Program-made: the position numbers and the translations under genes
Notes under the pieces: model-generated
The model's input: the letters and a program-made list of their open reading frames with translations, nothing else
Databases searched by the model: none
Told to the model about the DNA's origin: nothing
Part shown: positions 25,399-35,019 of the stretch, in pieces
Layout of the letters: each line of letters opens with the position of its first letter
How positions within the stretch are numbered: position 1 is the first letter of the stretch
Source: CAZYHS01 sp964647545
GTDB lineage: Bacteria > UBA10199 > GCA-002796325 > 1-14-0-20-49-13
DNA length: 64,000 nucleotides
Direction: 5' to 3'
Assembly: GCA_964647545.1 (NCBI GenBank)
Contig: CAZYHS010000001.1
Span: 62,001 to 126,000, forward strand

Positions 25399-26825
25399 CC
25401 GCGTTTTCTAAGTTCGGAATAGAGCTCAACGTATTCCTTTGCCGACGTGCGCCACGAAAAATCGCAGGCAAGTGCTGAGCTTATCATCTTCTTCCAGATG
25501 TCGGGTTTTCTGTAGGTTTCGAGCGCTTCAAAGATACACGCTAAAAGTGAGTCTTTATCATAATCGGAGAATTTAAATCCGTTCTCCATGTGGCGAATCG
25601 TGTCGTCTAGACCGCCTGTCGCGCGGACTATCGGCAGGGTGGCATATTTCAAGCTGATAAGCTGATTGAGGCCGCACGGCTCGTATTTGCTGGGCATTAG
25701 AAACATGTCGCTGCCGGCTTCGATAAGATGGGCCAGCGAATTGTCGAAGGCGATTTTTACGCCGAGCTTTTCGGGATATTCTTTGGCGGCTCCAAGCAGC
25801 ATGTCGTGATATTTCTTCTCGCCGGTCCCTAAAATCACAAGCTGAATATCATGTTTCATCAAAAGGGGCATCGCCTGTTCGAGAATATCAAAACCCTTTT
25901 GTGACGTAAGCCGTCCGACAACGCCTATCATCGGCACATCGGCGCGCTGAGGGAGTTTGTAGGTAGTTTGGATACGCTCCTTGCAGATCGCCTTGCCTTT
26001 CATATCCTTCGGGCTGAACTTCGCCGGCAGAAGGGTGTCGGTCGCCGGATTCCACTCTCGGTAATCGATCCCGTTTATTATTCCGTAAAGATCGTTCTTT
26101 CTGAAAATCAGCACCGGCTCGAGCCCGCAGCCATACTCGGGAGTGAGTATCTCCTGCGCATATTTTTTGCTGACCGTGTTGATGGCGTCGGCGAATGTGA
26201 GGCCGCCTTTTAGATAATTAAGTTTTCCGTAAAACTCGAGTTTGTCGAACGTGAATAGGTCCCAGCCCAAACCTGTGACTGGCATATCGTTGTGACTGAA
26301 GAGCCCCTGATAACCGAGATTATGTACGGTGATCAGGCTTTTGGCGTTCATGAGCCCCTTGTTGTTCCTGCATAGAGTTTTCATGTAAACGGGAACCAGC
26401 GCCGACTGCCAGTCGTGGCAGTGCACAATGTCGGGGCCGAGTTGCGCTGCGACAAACAGCGCCGCACGACAGAAGAATGCGAACCTCTCCGCGTTGTCGG
26501 GATAGTCGCCTTCGGGGGTTTGATAGAGCTCAGGTCTGCCGAAGTAATCGTCCTGTTTGATAAGATAGGCCGTGACGTTGTGGGCAAGTTTTACCGTAAA
26601 AAGTTCGCCGGCAACTTCCTTGTTACTCATTGAAACCTTGATCTGAATTTCGGCGTCTTTGATCTTGTGTTTTTTGGGGGATATTTTCGTCGTGTAGAAA
26701 GGCAGAATAAGCGAAACGTTGTGGCCTTCCTCTGCCAGCGCGAGCGGCAGGGCTCCGGCGACATCACCTAAACCGCCGGTTTTGCAAAAAGGGACGGCTT
26801 CACTTGCGATCTGAACGATATTCAT
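25395..26825 (-). CDS. glgA: Glycogen synthase (ADP-glucose)
   Basis: GlgA (GT5) extends alpha-1,4-glucan from ADP-glucose. The 476-residue protein has the N-terminal nucleotide-sugar motif KTGGLGDV at 15-22, HCHDWQSALVPVY, and the C-terminal GRLTSQKGFD and PSKYEPCGL (catalytic Glu). Length is standard. It is the last gene of a six-gene minus-strand operon with 8-32 bp spacers. Confidence 0.97.
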   Translation of the reverse strand: MNIVQIASEAVPFCKTGGLGDVAGALPLALAEEGHNVSLILPFYTTKISPKKHKIKDAEIQIKVSMSNKEVAGELFTVKLAHNVTAYLIKQDDYFGRPELYQTPEGDYPDNAERFAFFCRAALFVAAQLGPDIVHCHDWQSALVPVYMKTLCRNNKGLMNAKSLITVHNLGYQGLFSHNDMPVTGLGWDLFTFDKLEFYGKLNYLKGGLTFADAINTVSKKYAQEILTPEYGCGLEPVLIFRKNDLYGIINGIDYREWNPATDTLLPAKFSPKDMKGKAICKERIQTTYKLPQRADVPMIGVVGRLTSQKGFDILEQAMPLLMKHDIQLVILGTGEKKYHDMLLGAAKEYPEKLGVKIAFDNSLAHLIEAGSDMFLMPSKYEPCGLNQLISLKYATLPIVRATGGLDDTIRHMENGFKFSDYDKDSLLACIFEALETYRKPDIWKKMISSALACDFSWRTSAKEYVELYSELRKRG

Positions 26826-26847
26826 TTTTATCCCCCTGTCGGAATTT

Positions 26848-27846
26848 TCAGGCGTCTATTTCTCTTAAGAACTGCGCGGAGACTTCAGGCGATGTCGGAT
26901 TGATGTAAAAGCCGCTGCCGCGTTCGAAGCCGGCCATGCGGGTCAGCCTCGGGGTCAGTTCGATGTGCCAGTGAAAGACCTCGGGATTCTGCATCGAAAG
27001 CGGAGATGTGTGAATCATGAAGTTGTACGGCGGGTCTCCCAGCGCTTTTTCAAGTTTTTTGAGCGTACGCTGAAAGATCGACGTGAGGTTATGAAGTTCG
27101 TGCTTTGTGCAATCTTCAAAGTGCGAAGCGTGCTTTTTCGGAAGAATCCATGTTTCGAACGGAAAACGCGGCGCAAAAGGACATATCACAATGAACTCTT
27201 CGTTCTCGAGCACGACCCTTTTCTGATCTTCGATCTCCTGAGAAATGATGTCGCAATATAGGCAGCGCTCTTTGTACTGATAATAATGCTGGGCGCCGTT
27301 GAGCTCTTCGATGATCGTTTTTGGAAGAATAGGTAGCGCGATCAATTGCGAATGAGGATGTTCAAGGCTGGCGCCGGCGCGCTGCCCGTGATTTTTGAAG
27401 ACAAGAATATAACGAAAACGGGGGTCCTTTTTTAGGTCGATCATGCGGTCGCGATACGCCCATAGCACGTCTTCGAACTGCTGCTCGGAAATGTTCGCAA
27501 GAGTAAGATTGTGGTCGGGGTTTTCAATTATGACTTCGTGAGCGCCGATTCCGTTCATCATGTCGTAGGGGCCGTCGCCGCGTTTATTAAGCTGGCCTTC
27601 TATCATCAGCGCCGGAAATTTGTTGGGGACCACGCGAATGCTCCAGCCCGATTTATTGAGCTGACCGCCGCCGGCTCTGTAGGCCAGAACTTCCGGCGGA
27701 GTTATGTGTTCGTTACCGTAACAAAAAGGGCAGAATCCGCCTTTTTTTTCCTCTTTTTCAATTTTAAAGTCGCTGGGTCGTCCGGCTCGTTCCGTCGAAA
27801 TAATGACCCACCTGCCGACTATCGGGTCTTTTCTTAACTCGGGCAT
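26848..27846 (-). CDS. galT: GalT-family nucleotidylyltransferase (galactose-1-P uridylyltransferase or ADP-glucose phosphorylase)
   Basis: The 332-residue protein belongs to the HIT-superfamily GalT enzymes, which move a nucleotidyl group through a histidine adduct. It has zinc-type CPFC at 39-42, the active-site HPHSQ at 163-167 and a C-terminal FHWHIELTP. E. coli GalT has HPHGQ; a serine at this place also occurs in the plant ADP-glucose phosphorylase relatives. The gene lies between glgA and GH57 genes with no other galactose genes seen, so an ADP-glucose or glucose-1-phosphate substrate is plausible. Family assignment is secure; substrate is not. Confidence 0.85.
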   Translation of the reverse strand: MPELRKDPIVGRWVIISTERAGRPSDFKIEKEEKKGGFCPFCYGNEHITPPEVLAYRAGGGQLNKSGWSIRVVPNKFPALMIEGQLNKRGDGPYDMMNGIGAHEVIIENPDHNLTLANISEQQFEDVLWAYRDRMIDLKKDPRFRYILVFKNHGQRAGASLEHPHSQLIALPILPKTIIEELNGAQHYYQYKERCLYCDIISQEIEDQKRVVLENEEFIVICPFAPRFPFETWILPKKHASHFEDCTKHELHNLTSIFQRTLKKLEKALGDPPYNFMIHTSPLSMQNPEVFHWHIELTPRLTRMAGFERGSGFYINPTSPEVSAQFLREIDA

Positions 27847-27856
27847 TTTATTCTCC

Positions 27857-29923
27857 TTATTCGAATTTTAATGTGAGCGTAAACTCAAGTGTTTTCAAGC
27901 CCTTAGCTGCGATGGTGCTCCATATTATACACGACCCCTGATAAAGCAAGTCAAAACCCTTCTCGGACTGTGAAAAGGTGTAAACAGGATATCGCCAGAC
28001 GTCCATTTTTCTATCTGAGCTTATGGCAAGCTTGAAGTCGAAATATTTATCGACAAGTTTGATTTCATTGAGCGAATCGTTTGCTCCGCTGGAATCCATG
28101 AGCGCCTTTTCGCCGTCCGGTAGTTCGATGTAGCGGCCTTCGTCGTGACCGGCAAGGAGCGACAGGTTAAGTTCGGTGCCGAAGCGAACGTCTTCTTTCA
28201 GCGGCTCGGGCCATTCGATAAAATAGTGAACGCGCAATTCTTTCTCTTCAAGTTCGAAGGTCTTTGTGATGCGCGGGCCGTTATTATGAGCGGCAGAAAT
28301 TTTAACGACGGAGTCTGTTTTTTGAACGATCGAGTAGGGCGTCTTGCAAAGATGGGTCAGTTCGCTCCCTTTGCCTGCGTCAAGCGTGTGGTGTGACGCG
28401 TCAACCGGCCATATGTGATCGCAAAAAGAATGTCTGCTGCAAGGGTCGTACGTTATCGGATTGGTGTTCCCGAGATCTTTGTGCAGGTCGTGTATCGACG
28501 GGATGCCGCTTTTTTCGGCCGGTTGCGAGTTAGTTTCGGCCCCTTTTTTGTGGTAGGCCTCTTCGCGACGCGCGAGCACGTCGGTAAGGTTGAGCTGCGC
28601 TCTGCGGTTCGAAAATTCCATCATACAGCCGCCGCGCGAAGTTTTTATAACAGAAATAATTTCGCTATTGGCCAGTCTTATTTCGTCAACGCCGTCACAG
28701 TCTATGTCGATGGCCTCGCATGCGGCTTTTGCAGAAGGAGATGCAGCGTCGAGCAAGTTTTCGGCATTGATTATATTCGAGTAGATGGCGTGCCTTAGAT
28801 AATTGAGATAGAGACCGCCGAACATTCCGTGCCAATAAGGGCAATTACACTGAGAACGATAGAGCGCCGCGCGGGCTTCATGCAAGTTCTTGTTGGAGGA
28901 GGTCTCGGCGGCAATCCGTTCGCTGACTTGTATCATCCTCTTGTGCATGTAGTTTGATTCCGGATATTTCGTTAGAAAGTTGTCCCAGTATCCGCCTCGT
29001 ACGAACGGCTTGGCGTCGTTCCATCTGCTGTGGCTTTCGAGGAATTGTTTCACTCCGTCAAGCCTGTGGATCGCATGCGCGGGCATCGCCCATTCTCCCA
29101 TTTCGTGATAGGAGCATGTCGGCAGATAGACGTTTCCGGCAGGTCTGTTAGCCTCGAAATAATCGCTCATCGTGCAGGTGCGAATTGTGGCGGTGTTTTG
29201 CGTCAGAAGCGTTAGAAATTTTTTCAGCCATCCTTTTTGTATGACCCATTCGAAAGTTCCGGGCCACATGCCGAACTTTTCACCGTCATCCCCGTAGGTC
29301 ACGCACGCCCCGGGATAGGTCTTTGCCAGATAGTTTAGATGGGCAATTACGTCTTCGGGAGTTTTAAACGGGATCTTGTACCTCAGCGTCGAGTCGCTCG
29401 CAAAAATGCCGAGTTTCTGGCCGTGACGCTCGGTTAGATAATAGTTAAGGATGAATTCGTCCGTCATGCCGGCGGCCCGAAAATGTTCGTCGTCGAGAAT
29501 GGTGTATTTAACGCCGTTTTCAGCCAGCGTGGAGGCAAGGCTGGGTTCCCAGATACGTTCGGTCAGCCAGATGCCTTTCGGCGTGACGTTGGCGGTCTTC
29601 TGCCAGAAGTCGTTCATCATTTCGATCTGTCCGGCGGCGTCTCGCGGCGGGATGATCGCAAGAATCGGTTCGTAGTAGCCTCCGCCGAGAACTTCAAGCT
29701 GGCCGCTTTCGATCATCTTGACCATTTTTTCAAGATAAGCCGGTTCCTTCTGCCGCGCCCAGTCGAGTAACGGGCCGGAATGGTGCATGGAAAATCTTAT
29801 CGACGGAAATTCGGCGAACGTGTTGAGCACGGGCCAGTAGCATTGTGCGAAGCCCTGTTCGAACACGTGGTCAAAATTCCCCACCGGCTGGTGATTGTGC
29901 ATGGCCAGCAGAAGGTTGATCAT
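27857..29923 (-). CDS. GH57 4-alpha-glucanotransferase / alpha-amylase
   Basis: The 688-residue protein has the GH57 N-terminal barrel (LLLAMHNHQPVGNF), nucleophile Glu122 in WLTERIWEP and acid/base Asp213 in YGDDGEKFGMWPG, positions almost equal to Glu123 and Asp214 of the Thermococcus litoralis glucanotransferase. The C-terminal beta domains (after residue 400) resemble the DUF1925/DUF1926 region of that enzyme. It likely moves or trims alpha-1,4-glucan chains in the cytoplasm; no signal peptide is seen. It is in the glycogen operon, 10 bp before galT. Confidence 0.92.
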   Translation of the reverse strand: MINLLLAMHNHQPVGNFDHVFEQGFAQCYWPVLNTFAEFPSIRFSMHHSGPLLDWARQKEPAYLEKMVKMIESGQLEVLGGGYYEPILAIIPPRDAAGQIEMMNDFWQKTANVTPKGIWLTERIWEPSLASTLAENGVKYTILDDEHFRAAGMTDEFILNYYLTERHGQKLGIFASDSTLRYKIPFKTPEDVIAHLNYLAKTYPGACVTYGDDGEKFGMWPGTFEWVIQKGWLKKFLTLLTQNTATIRTCTMSDYFEANRPAGNVYLPTCSYHEMGEWAMPAHAIHRLDGVKQFLESHSRWNDAKPFVRGGYWDNFLTKYPESNYMHKRMIQVSERIAAETSSNKNLHEARAALYRSQCNCPYWHGMFGGLYLNYLRHAIYSNIINAENLLDAASPSAKAACEAIDIDCDGVDEIRLANSEIISVIKTSRGGCMMEFSNRRAQLNLTDVLARREEAYHKKGAETNSQPAEKSGIPSIHDLHKDLGNTNPITYDPCSRHSFCDHIWPVDASHHTLDAGKGSELTHLCKTPYSIVQKTDSVVKISAAHNNGPRITKTFELEEKELRVHYFIEWPEPLKEDVRFGTELNLSLLAGHDEGRYIELPDGEKALMDSSGANDSLNEIKLVDKYFDFKLAISSDRKMDVWRYPVYTFSQSEKGFDLLYQGSCIIWSTIAAKGLKTLEFTLTLKFE

Positions 29924-29955
29924 AAAGGCTCCTTCGATCTTGGACGGTCAGGCGT

Positions 29956-32139
29956 TTAGACCGTCCACATCTGTTGTTCGTAGTTGTCGTTAGGTATCGA
30001 AAACGTCATATGCGAATAGTGCCTGACCTCCAGACCTTTTCGCACGACGGTCAAAATCACGGTGATCTTTTCGTTTGGGACGAAGCCTAGATCGGCGTAA
30101 CTAAGCCCCATTTCAAAGACGTTTTGCACGGCCCAGTCGGCTTTATGCTCGCCTTTTATATAGCCCTCTTCGGGGCTTTCTATGAACTCAAATCTGTATT
30201 GTTCGCCGTCGAAAAAGAGGTGCATTTTGTATTTCTTATCGCTGTCGTGAAGGTAAATGACGACCTCTTCGCTGTCGGACAGCGTAAACGGGATATATTT
30301 TTTAATCGGATCGAGCCTGATGAAAAATTGCGATTCGTTGAAGCCGAAGTAGATGCTTTCAATCAACTCGTTGGTTTGCCCCATCGGACCGCTGTGGGTT
30401 CCGACATCGATCTTAACCGAGTTGGTCCACTCGAAGAAGCTGGAGTTGCGTCCGTCAAGCGCGGGACGAATGAAACCGCAAGGTTTTATCTCTCCGTGAG
30501 CGTGATGGGTCTTGTCGGTATATTTAAAAATAGGATCGTAGAGAAAAACCGGGATGTCTCTTCCGAAAAGCGAATAGACGTTCTTAAGATGCATTCTGAA
30601 TATCTTGTCGAAGTCGCCTTTGAACTCGCTTTGAAAATCGTCGTCGAACCACCAGAACCAGTCAGAGCCGCATCCGGCCGCAAAGGATTCCAACGCAAGT
30701 TTTTCGCTGGGATTGATCCGTTCTTTTGCAAGAATGGCGGAGAGCTTTTGGCCCAGTTCGTCGTGCGTCCGTTTGATGTAGCCCCAAGCTTTGTTCTTTT
30801 GCTCTTTTCCGATCCAGATGGCGAAGTTCGAATTTATCCAAGAGCCGGAATGGAGCTTGGCTATCTTTTGGGACGGTCTGTGCCCCTCGAGGTAGTTTGT
30901 GATCGTCGTTGTTTTCAGCTCTTTCTGCGTGGAGAGCTCGTCTAAAAGCGTGGTTAAAAATTCTTTGCCGTGGTTTTCAAAGGCTTCCCACGCGTTTTCG
31001 CCGTCCATGAGGATGGTTACCAGCGGCTCGCCAAGTGACGAGGCCGAGGCGTTTGATTTGATCTTTGCGAGAAGATCTGCAACCGCCTCTTTGGCCGGCA
31101 TGCGATAATAGTTAAAGCCGATGAGGTCTGACAGCTCTCTGTCTCGGAAGACAACATCGACTGAGCTGTTTTCGTAGGTTGCCGAGTAGGGCTGATAAAT
31201 AACGTCGGCCCGTTTGCCCGTGACGCCGGAAAGGAAGAGGTTCCCCTCGTCGGTAGCCATCCATTTTATTCCGGCCGATTCAAGTATCGGGATCATTTCG
31301 GGGCAGACCGAACCTTCTGATGGCCACATGCCGTTCGGCTTTTTGCCGGTCGATTCTTCGAAGAATTTAACCCCTTCTTTTATCTGGAACTCAGCGTGTT
31401 GCGGTGCCGAAAAACGTTCGGGCAAAGTCGCTCCGGGCATGCACCTTTTGGCAATGTCGGTGTCGATAACAAGCGGCGTTATCGGATGAAAATAGGGGGT
31501 GGTCGTCAGTTCGATGTTTGGCGGCGTGTTGCGTATCAAATTAAGCAGCCGCTTTAAAACTTCGTGTTGGGCGTTGAGGACCGTTTTTTTGTCGTCTTCG
31601 GTGAAGACCGGCGCCGAAGATTGTATGGAGAGCATTCTGTCGAGCTCGGGAAACTCTTCGCGGGCGACGAATCCGAACCACACCAGATTGAAATAGACCT
31701 GCATGTCGAGATAATCGCGCCATGAAAAATAGCGGGTGGCGTCGGAATAATCTATTGAGTTGTGTTTTGTGCCGCGCATGTTGAAAAGCTTCCAGTAGCG
31801 CGGATGAGGTTTTATCATTCTCTCGGGGTTGGTCACGAAAAAGTTGCGGAGAATGAAGACCTTGTCCTGATGGGTGAGCTCTTTTGCGTCGATTCGGCTG
31901 ATGTCCAGAAATTTGTCGGAGAGCCCGTCTTCGGCGTAGTTTCGCAGCTGGCGCAGAAGAGACGGAACGAAATTTATGTTCACATGAACATCGGGATGAC
32001 GTTCGTAGAGCTTCATCATGTCATAATATGAATGAATGCCGTGCAGTCTGACCCACGGCTGAACACACTCTCCGGAGATGATGTTGCGATAGAACGGCTG
32101 ATGCATGTGCCACAGGAATGCAAGGTTTGGAGTCGTCAT
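29956..32139 (-). CDS. GH57 glycoside hydrolase, amylopullulanase-like
   Basis: This 727-residue GH57 protein starts with LAFLWHMHQPFYRN. The catalytic pair is probably Glu275 in MWPSEGSVCPEM and Asp379 in LMDGENAWEAF, the pattern of the amylopullulanase/alpha-amylase branch. The part after about 500 is a C-terminal beta-rich domain with a carbohydrate-binding look. No signal peptide is present, so action on storage glucan is likely. It lies 8 bp after glgC. Confidence 0.9.
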   Translation of the reverse strand: MTTPNLAFLWHMHQPFYRNIISGECVQPWVRLHGIHSYYDMMKLYERHPDVHVNINFVPSLLRQLRNYAEDGLSDKFLDISRIDAKELTHQDKVFILRNFFVTNPERMIKPHPRYWKLFNMRGTKHNSIDYSDATRYFSWRDYLDMQVYFNLVWFGFVAREEFPELDRMLSIQSSAPVFTEDDKKTVLNAQHEVLKRLLNLIRNTPPNIELTTTPYFHPITPLVIDTDIAKRCMPGATLPERFSAPQHAEFQIKEGVKFFEESTGKKPNGMWPSEGSVCPEMIPILESAGIKWMATDEGNLFLSGVTGKRADVIYQPYSATYENSSVDVVFRDRELSDLIGFNYYRMPAKEAVADLLAKIKSNASASSLGEPLVTILMDGENAWEAFENHGKEFLTTLLDELSTQKELKTTTITNYLEGHRPSQKIAKLHSGSWINSNFAIWIGKEQKNKAWGYIKRTHDELGQKLSAILAKERINPSEKLALESFAAGCGSDWFWWFDDDFQSEFKGDFDKIFRMHLKNVYSLFGRDIPVFLYDPIFKYTDKTHHAHGEIKPCGFIRPALDGRNSSFFEWTNSVKIDVGTHSGPMGQTNELIESIYFGFNESQFFIRLDPIKKYIPFTLSDSEEVVIYLHDSDKKYKMHLFFDGEQYRFEFIESPEEGYIKGEHKADWAVQNVFEMGLSYADLGFVPNEKITVILTVVRKGLEVRHYSHMTFSIPNDNYEQQMWTV

Positions 32140-32147
32140 ATTTTAAT

Positions 32148-33374
32148 TTATAATGTAGCGCTTTTGGGAATTACGACAATGCCTTCGGGTGAAACGAAAA
32201 AGCGTTTTCTGTCTTCTTTGGGGTCGTACCCGATGACGGTGTTCGGCGGAATGATGACGTTCTTGTCGATTATCGCACGTCTTATTTTTGAATAACGCCC
32301 GATGCTGACGTTTTCGAAAAGTATCGATTCTTCGACCAGCGAGTAGCTGTTTATTCTGACCTCGGGAGAGAGGATCGACCTGTCGATGCGTCCACCGGAA
32401 ATAATGCAACCTTCGCTAACCAGTGAATCGGTCGCCATGCCTACGCGTTTGTTGGTTTCGTCGGCAAAAACGAACTTTGCCGGTGGGTGAGGGTCCATCG
32501 CGGTGCGGATCGGCCAGCGATCGTTGTAAAGATTGAACATAGGGGAGACACTGACTAGATCCATCGACGATTTCCAGTATGAATCGATGGAGCCGATGTC
32601 CCTCCAGTATCCCTTTTCCTGACCGTTTTCGCCGGGGCAGGTGTTCTGCGAAAAGTCGTAGACCATCACGCGGCTTTTTTTGAAGATAGCCGGAATGACG
32701 CTTCTGCCGAAATCGTGGGTGCTGGCTCTTTCGGCGGCGTCTTTAGTGACGATGTCGATCAAAAAATCTTTGCGGAAGATGTAAATTCCCATCGAAACAA
32801 GTGCGCGGCTCTTATCGGTCGGCATCGGCTGCGGTTTTGCCGGCTTTTCTTGGAATGAAACCATTTTCCACGACCTGTCGACACCGATGATTCCGAATTC
32901 CGAAGCCTCTTTGACGGGGCATGGTATCGCGGCAATCGTCATGTCGGCCTTGGTGTCGTTGTGAAAATGGATCATCTGTCTGACGTCCATGCGGTAAACA
33001 TGGTCGCTGCCGAAAACGCAAATGGTGTTGCTTGTTGAATCTTTTATCAGATTGAGATTTTGATAAACTGCGTCGGCGCTCCCTTTATACCACGATTTGC
33101 CGGTGCGCATTTGTGCCGGTACCGGGTCGATGTATTGATCGACGACGGAAGAGAGCATCCATCCTTTTTTGAGATGGCGATTGAGAGATTCCGACTTGAA
33201 TTGCGTCAGAACCTTTATTCTCAAAATGTTCGAGTTGACAAGGTTTGAGAGGACGAAGTCGATGATTCGGTAACGGCCGCCGAATGGCACGGCCGGCTTA
33301 GCACGCTCAAGTGTGAGCGGCCTAAGCCTTGTACCTTCACCTCCCGCAAGGATGAAAGCGATCGCGTCAGACAT
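32148..33374 (-). CDS. glgC: Glucose-1-phosphate adenylyltransferase
   Basis: GlgC makes ADP-glucose from glucose-1-phosphate and ATP, the committed step to glycogen. The 408-residue protein has LAGGEGTRLRPLTLERAKPA, FGGRYRIIDF, GSADAVYQN and a C-terminal left-handed helix domain. Length is normal. It sits between two GH57 genes. Confidence 0.97.
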   Translation of the reverse strand: MSDAIAFILAGGEGTRLRPLTLERAKPAVPFGGRYRIIDFVLSNLVNSNILRIKVLTQFKSESLNRHLKKGWMLSSVVDQYIDPVPAQMRTGKSWYKGSADAVYQNLNLIKDSTSNTICVFGSDHVYRMDVRQMIHFHNDTKADMTIAAIPCPVKEASEFGIIGVDRSWKMVSFQEKPAKPQPMPTDKSRALVSMGIYIFRKDFLIDIVTKDAAERASTHDFGRSVIPAIFKKSRVMVYDFSQNTCPGENGQEKGYWRDIGSIDSYWKSSMDLVSVSPMFNLYNDRWPIRTAMDPHPPAKFVFADETNKRVGMATDSLVSEGCIISGGRIDRSILSPEVRINSYSLVEESILFENVSIGRYSKIRRAIIDKNVIIPPNTVIGYDPKEDRKRFFVSPEGIVVIPKSATL

Positions 33375-33386
33375 GTGAAATTTATA

Positions 33387-34970
33387 TCAGCTGTAAATGC
33401 GGTAGTCAATGTTAGGAAATATATTATCCTTCCATTCGAGCTCCGCGATGAAATTCATATCAAGACGCATGTGCTTGATGTCTTCGTAAATTTTGTTGAA
33501 TCGCCAGATGTGCTCTTTCGTGCGCTTGACGGCGTATTCGACCATAGTGCCGCTGTTCATGATGAAAGCCCAGTCGCTCGATTGCAGCAGCAGCAGCTCT
33601 CTGGCCATCTGATTCAACGCGCGTTTTAAGTTGTCGTCGGGATCGTGATATTTTCTGGCGTATTCGACCATTCGCCATGCCGCTTCATGAAGGTGGCGGT
33701 AAATCCAGTCGTTGGATTGATTGCACCAGACCTCGGCATAGCCCTTGTTCCCCCAGCTCGATTCGCTCGGATAAGCCATCTGATTTTTTGGGTAGATGCT
33801 GAGGTATTCGGCCGGCGTTATGAGTTTGACGGTTTCTTGATCGCACGATGTCTTTCGGATGACAAAGTTAAGCCAGTCAACCCCTTCGTACCACCAGTGT
33901 CCGTAAAGTTCGGCGTCGTAAGGAGCCACGATCATCGGCTTACGGTTCATTATTGAAGCAAGATATTCGACCTGACGCTGCCGGTTAAAAAGAAAGTTTG
34001 CAGCGTGACTGTCGGTGGTCTGATAGGCCGTGTGAGGATCGTAGGGCTGTTTGTGTTCGGTCTTTCCCGTGATCCGGTGATATTTTATGCCGGTCATTAT
34101 GCGGATGCCGTCCCGATGAATGTAGGGCCTGACATAATCGTGATCGAGGTCGAAACCTATGTCGCGATAAAAGTCGCGATAGTTGTGGTCGCCCGGATAG
34201 CCTTCCTTAGAGCTCCAAACCTGTTTGCTCGATTCGTAATCGCGACCGAAAGCGGCGACGCCGGACGGGCAATAGAGCGGGGCATAGACGCCGTTCTTGG
34301 GGCGCGAGTCGGCGTTTAAAATGGCGTGCGTATCGACAAAGAAGAATTTTATGCCGAACTGCGCGAGGACTTCGTCAAGCCCCGGATAATAACCGCATTC
34401 GGGCAGCCATATTCCGCGTGGAGCGCGTCCGAAATGGTCTTTGTAATGACGCACCGCCATTTCGATTTGCGCGCGCACTGCTTCGGGGCAAACGCGCATA
34501 AGGGGCAAAAATCCGTGAGTGGCTCCGCAGGTGATGATTTCGAGTTTGCCGGTGTCTTGAAAATGTCTGAATCCGTTAACGAGGTTTCGGCGGTATTTTT
34601 CGTCGAACATGTGCCGCGAATGGCGGAACTTGTTCAAATACATGTGCGCCGTCCGATTATATTCGTGCTGGCTTGAAGTTCTATGGACCTCTTTTTCGGC
34701 AAGTTCAATAAGTCTGCCGATGTGGTGGCTGTATCTTTCGGTAAGAAGCGGATCGACCAGCATCGAAATGAGCGGCGGGGTTAGGCTCATCGTCAGGCGC
34801 CAGTCAATTCCGTCGCGTTCAAGTCCTTCCATCATCGTGAGCAGCGGAATGTAGGTCTCGGTGATCGCCTCGTAGAACCAGCGTTCTTCGAGAAAATCTT
34901 CATATTCCGGATGCCGCACGAAAGGAAGGTGCGCGTGCAATACAAATGATAGGTAACCTTTGGTCGTCAT
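33387..34970 (-). CDS. GH57 1,4-alpha-glucan branching enzyme (DUF1957)
   Basis: The 527-residue protein matches the GH57 branching enzymes (TK1436, Thermus TTHA1902). It has LSFVLHAHLPFVRHPEYEDF at the N-terminus, nucleophile Glu191 in WLPECGYYPG, and Asp352 in VAPYDAELYGHWW; this spacing is that of the branching branch. The C-terminal DUF1957 helical part follows. It replaces the usual GH13 GlgB. It appears to be the first gene of the operon proper, downstream of the DUF4912 gene and a small repeat. Confidence 0.93.
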   Translation of the reverse strand: MTTKGYLSFVLHAHLPFVRHPEYEDFLEERWFYEAITETYIPLLTMMEGLERDGIDWRLTMSLTPPLISMLVDPLLTERYSHHIGRLIELAEKEVHRTSSQHEYNRTAHMYLNKFRHSRHMFDEKYRRNLVNGFRHFQDTGKLEIITCGATHGFLPLMRVCPEAVRAQIEMAVRHYKDHFGRAPRGIWLPECGYYPGLDEVLAQFGIKFFFVDTHAILNADSRPKNGVYAPLYCPSGVAAFGRDYESSKQVWSSKEGYPGDHNYRDFYRDIGFDLDHDYVRPYIHRDGIRIMTGIKYHRITGKTEHKQPYDPHTAYQTTDSHAANFLFNRQRQVEYLASIMNRKPMIVAPYDAELYGHWWYEGVDWLNFVIRKTSCDQETVKLITPAEYLSIYPKNQMAYPSESSWGNKGYAEVWCNQSNDWIYRHLHEAAWRMVEYARKYHDPDDNLKRALNQMARELLLLQSSDWAFIMNSGTMVEYAVKRTKEHIWRFNKIYEDIKHMRLDMNFIAELEWKDNIFPNIDYRIYS

Positions 34971-34983
34971 TTAAATTAATGTC

Positions 34984-35013
34984 ATTGCGAGCCCCGATGG
35001 GGCGCGGCAATCC
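34984..35013. repeat. Short dispersed repeat, TCATTGCGAG type
   Basis: TCATTGCGAGCCCCGATGGGGCGCGGCAATCCC carries a CCCCG/CGGGG-like hairpin and matches the second repeat type in the 8685-8855 cluster. It lies just downstream of the DUF4912 gene. Confidence 0.55.
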
Positions 35014-35019
35014 CCCAAA

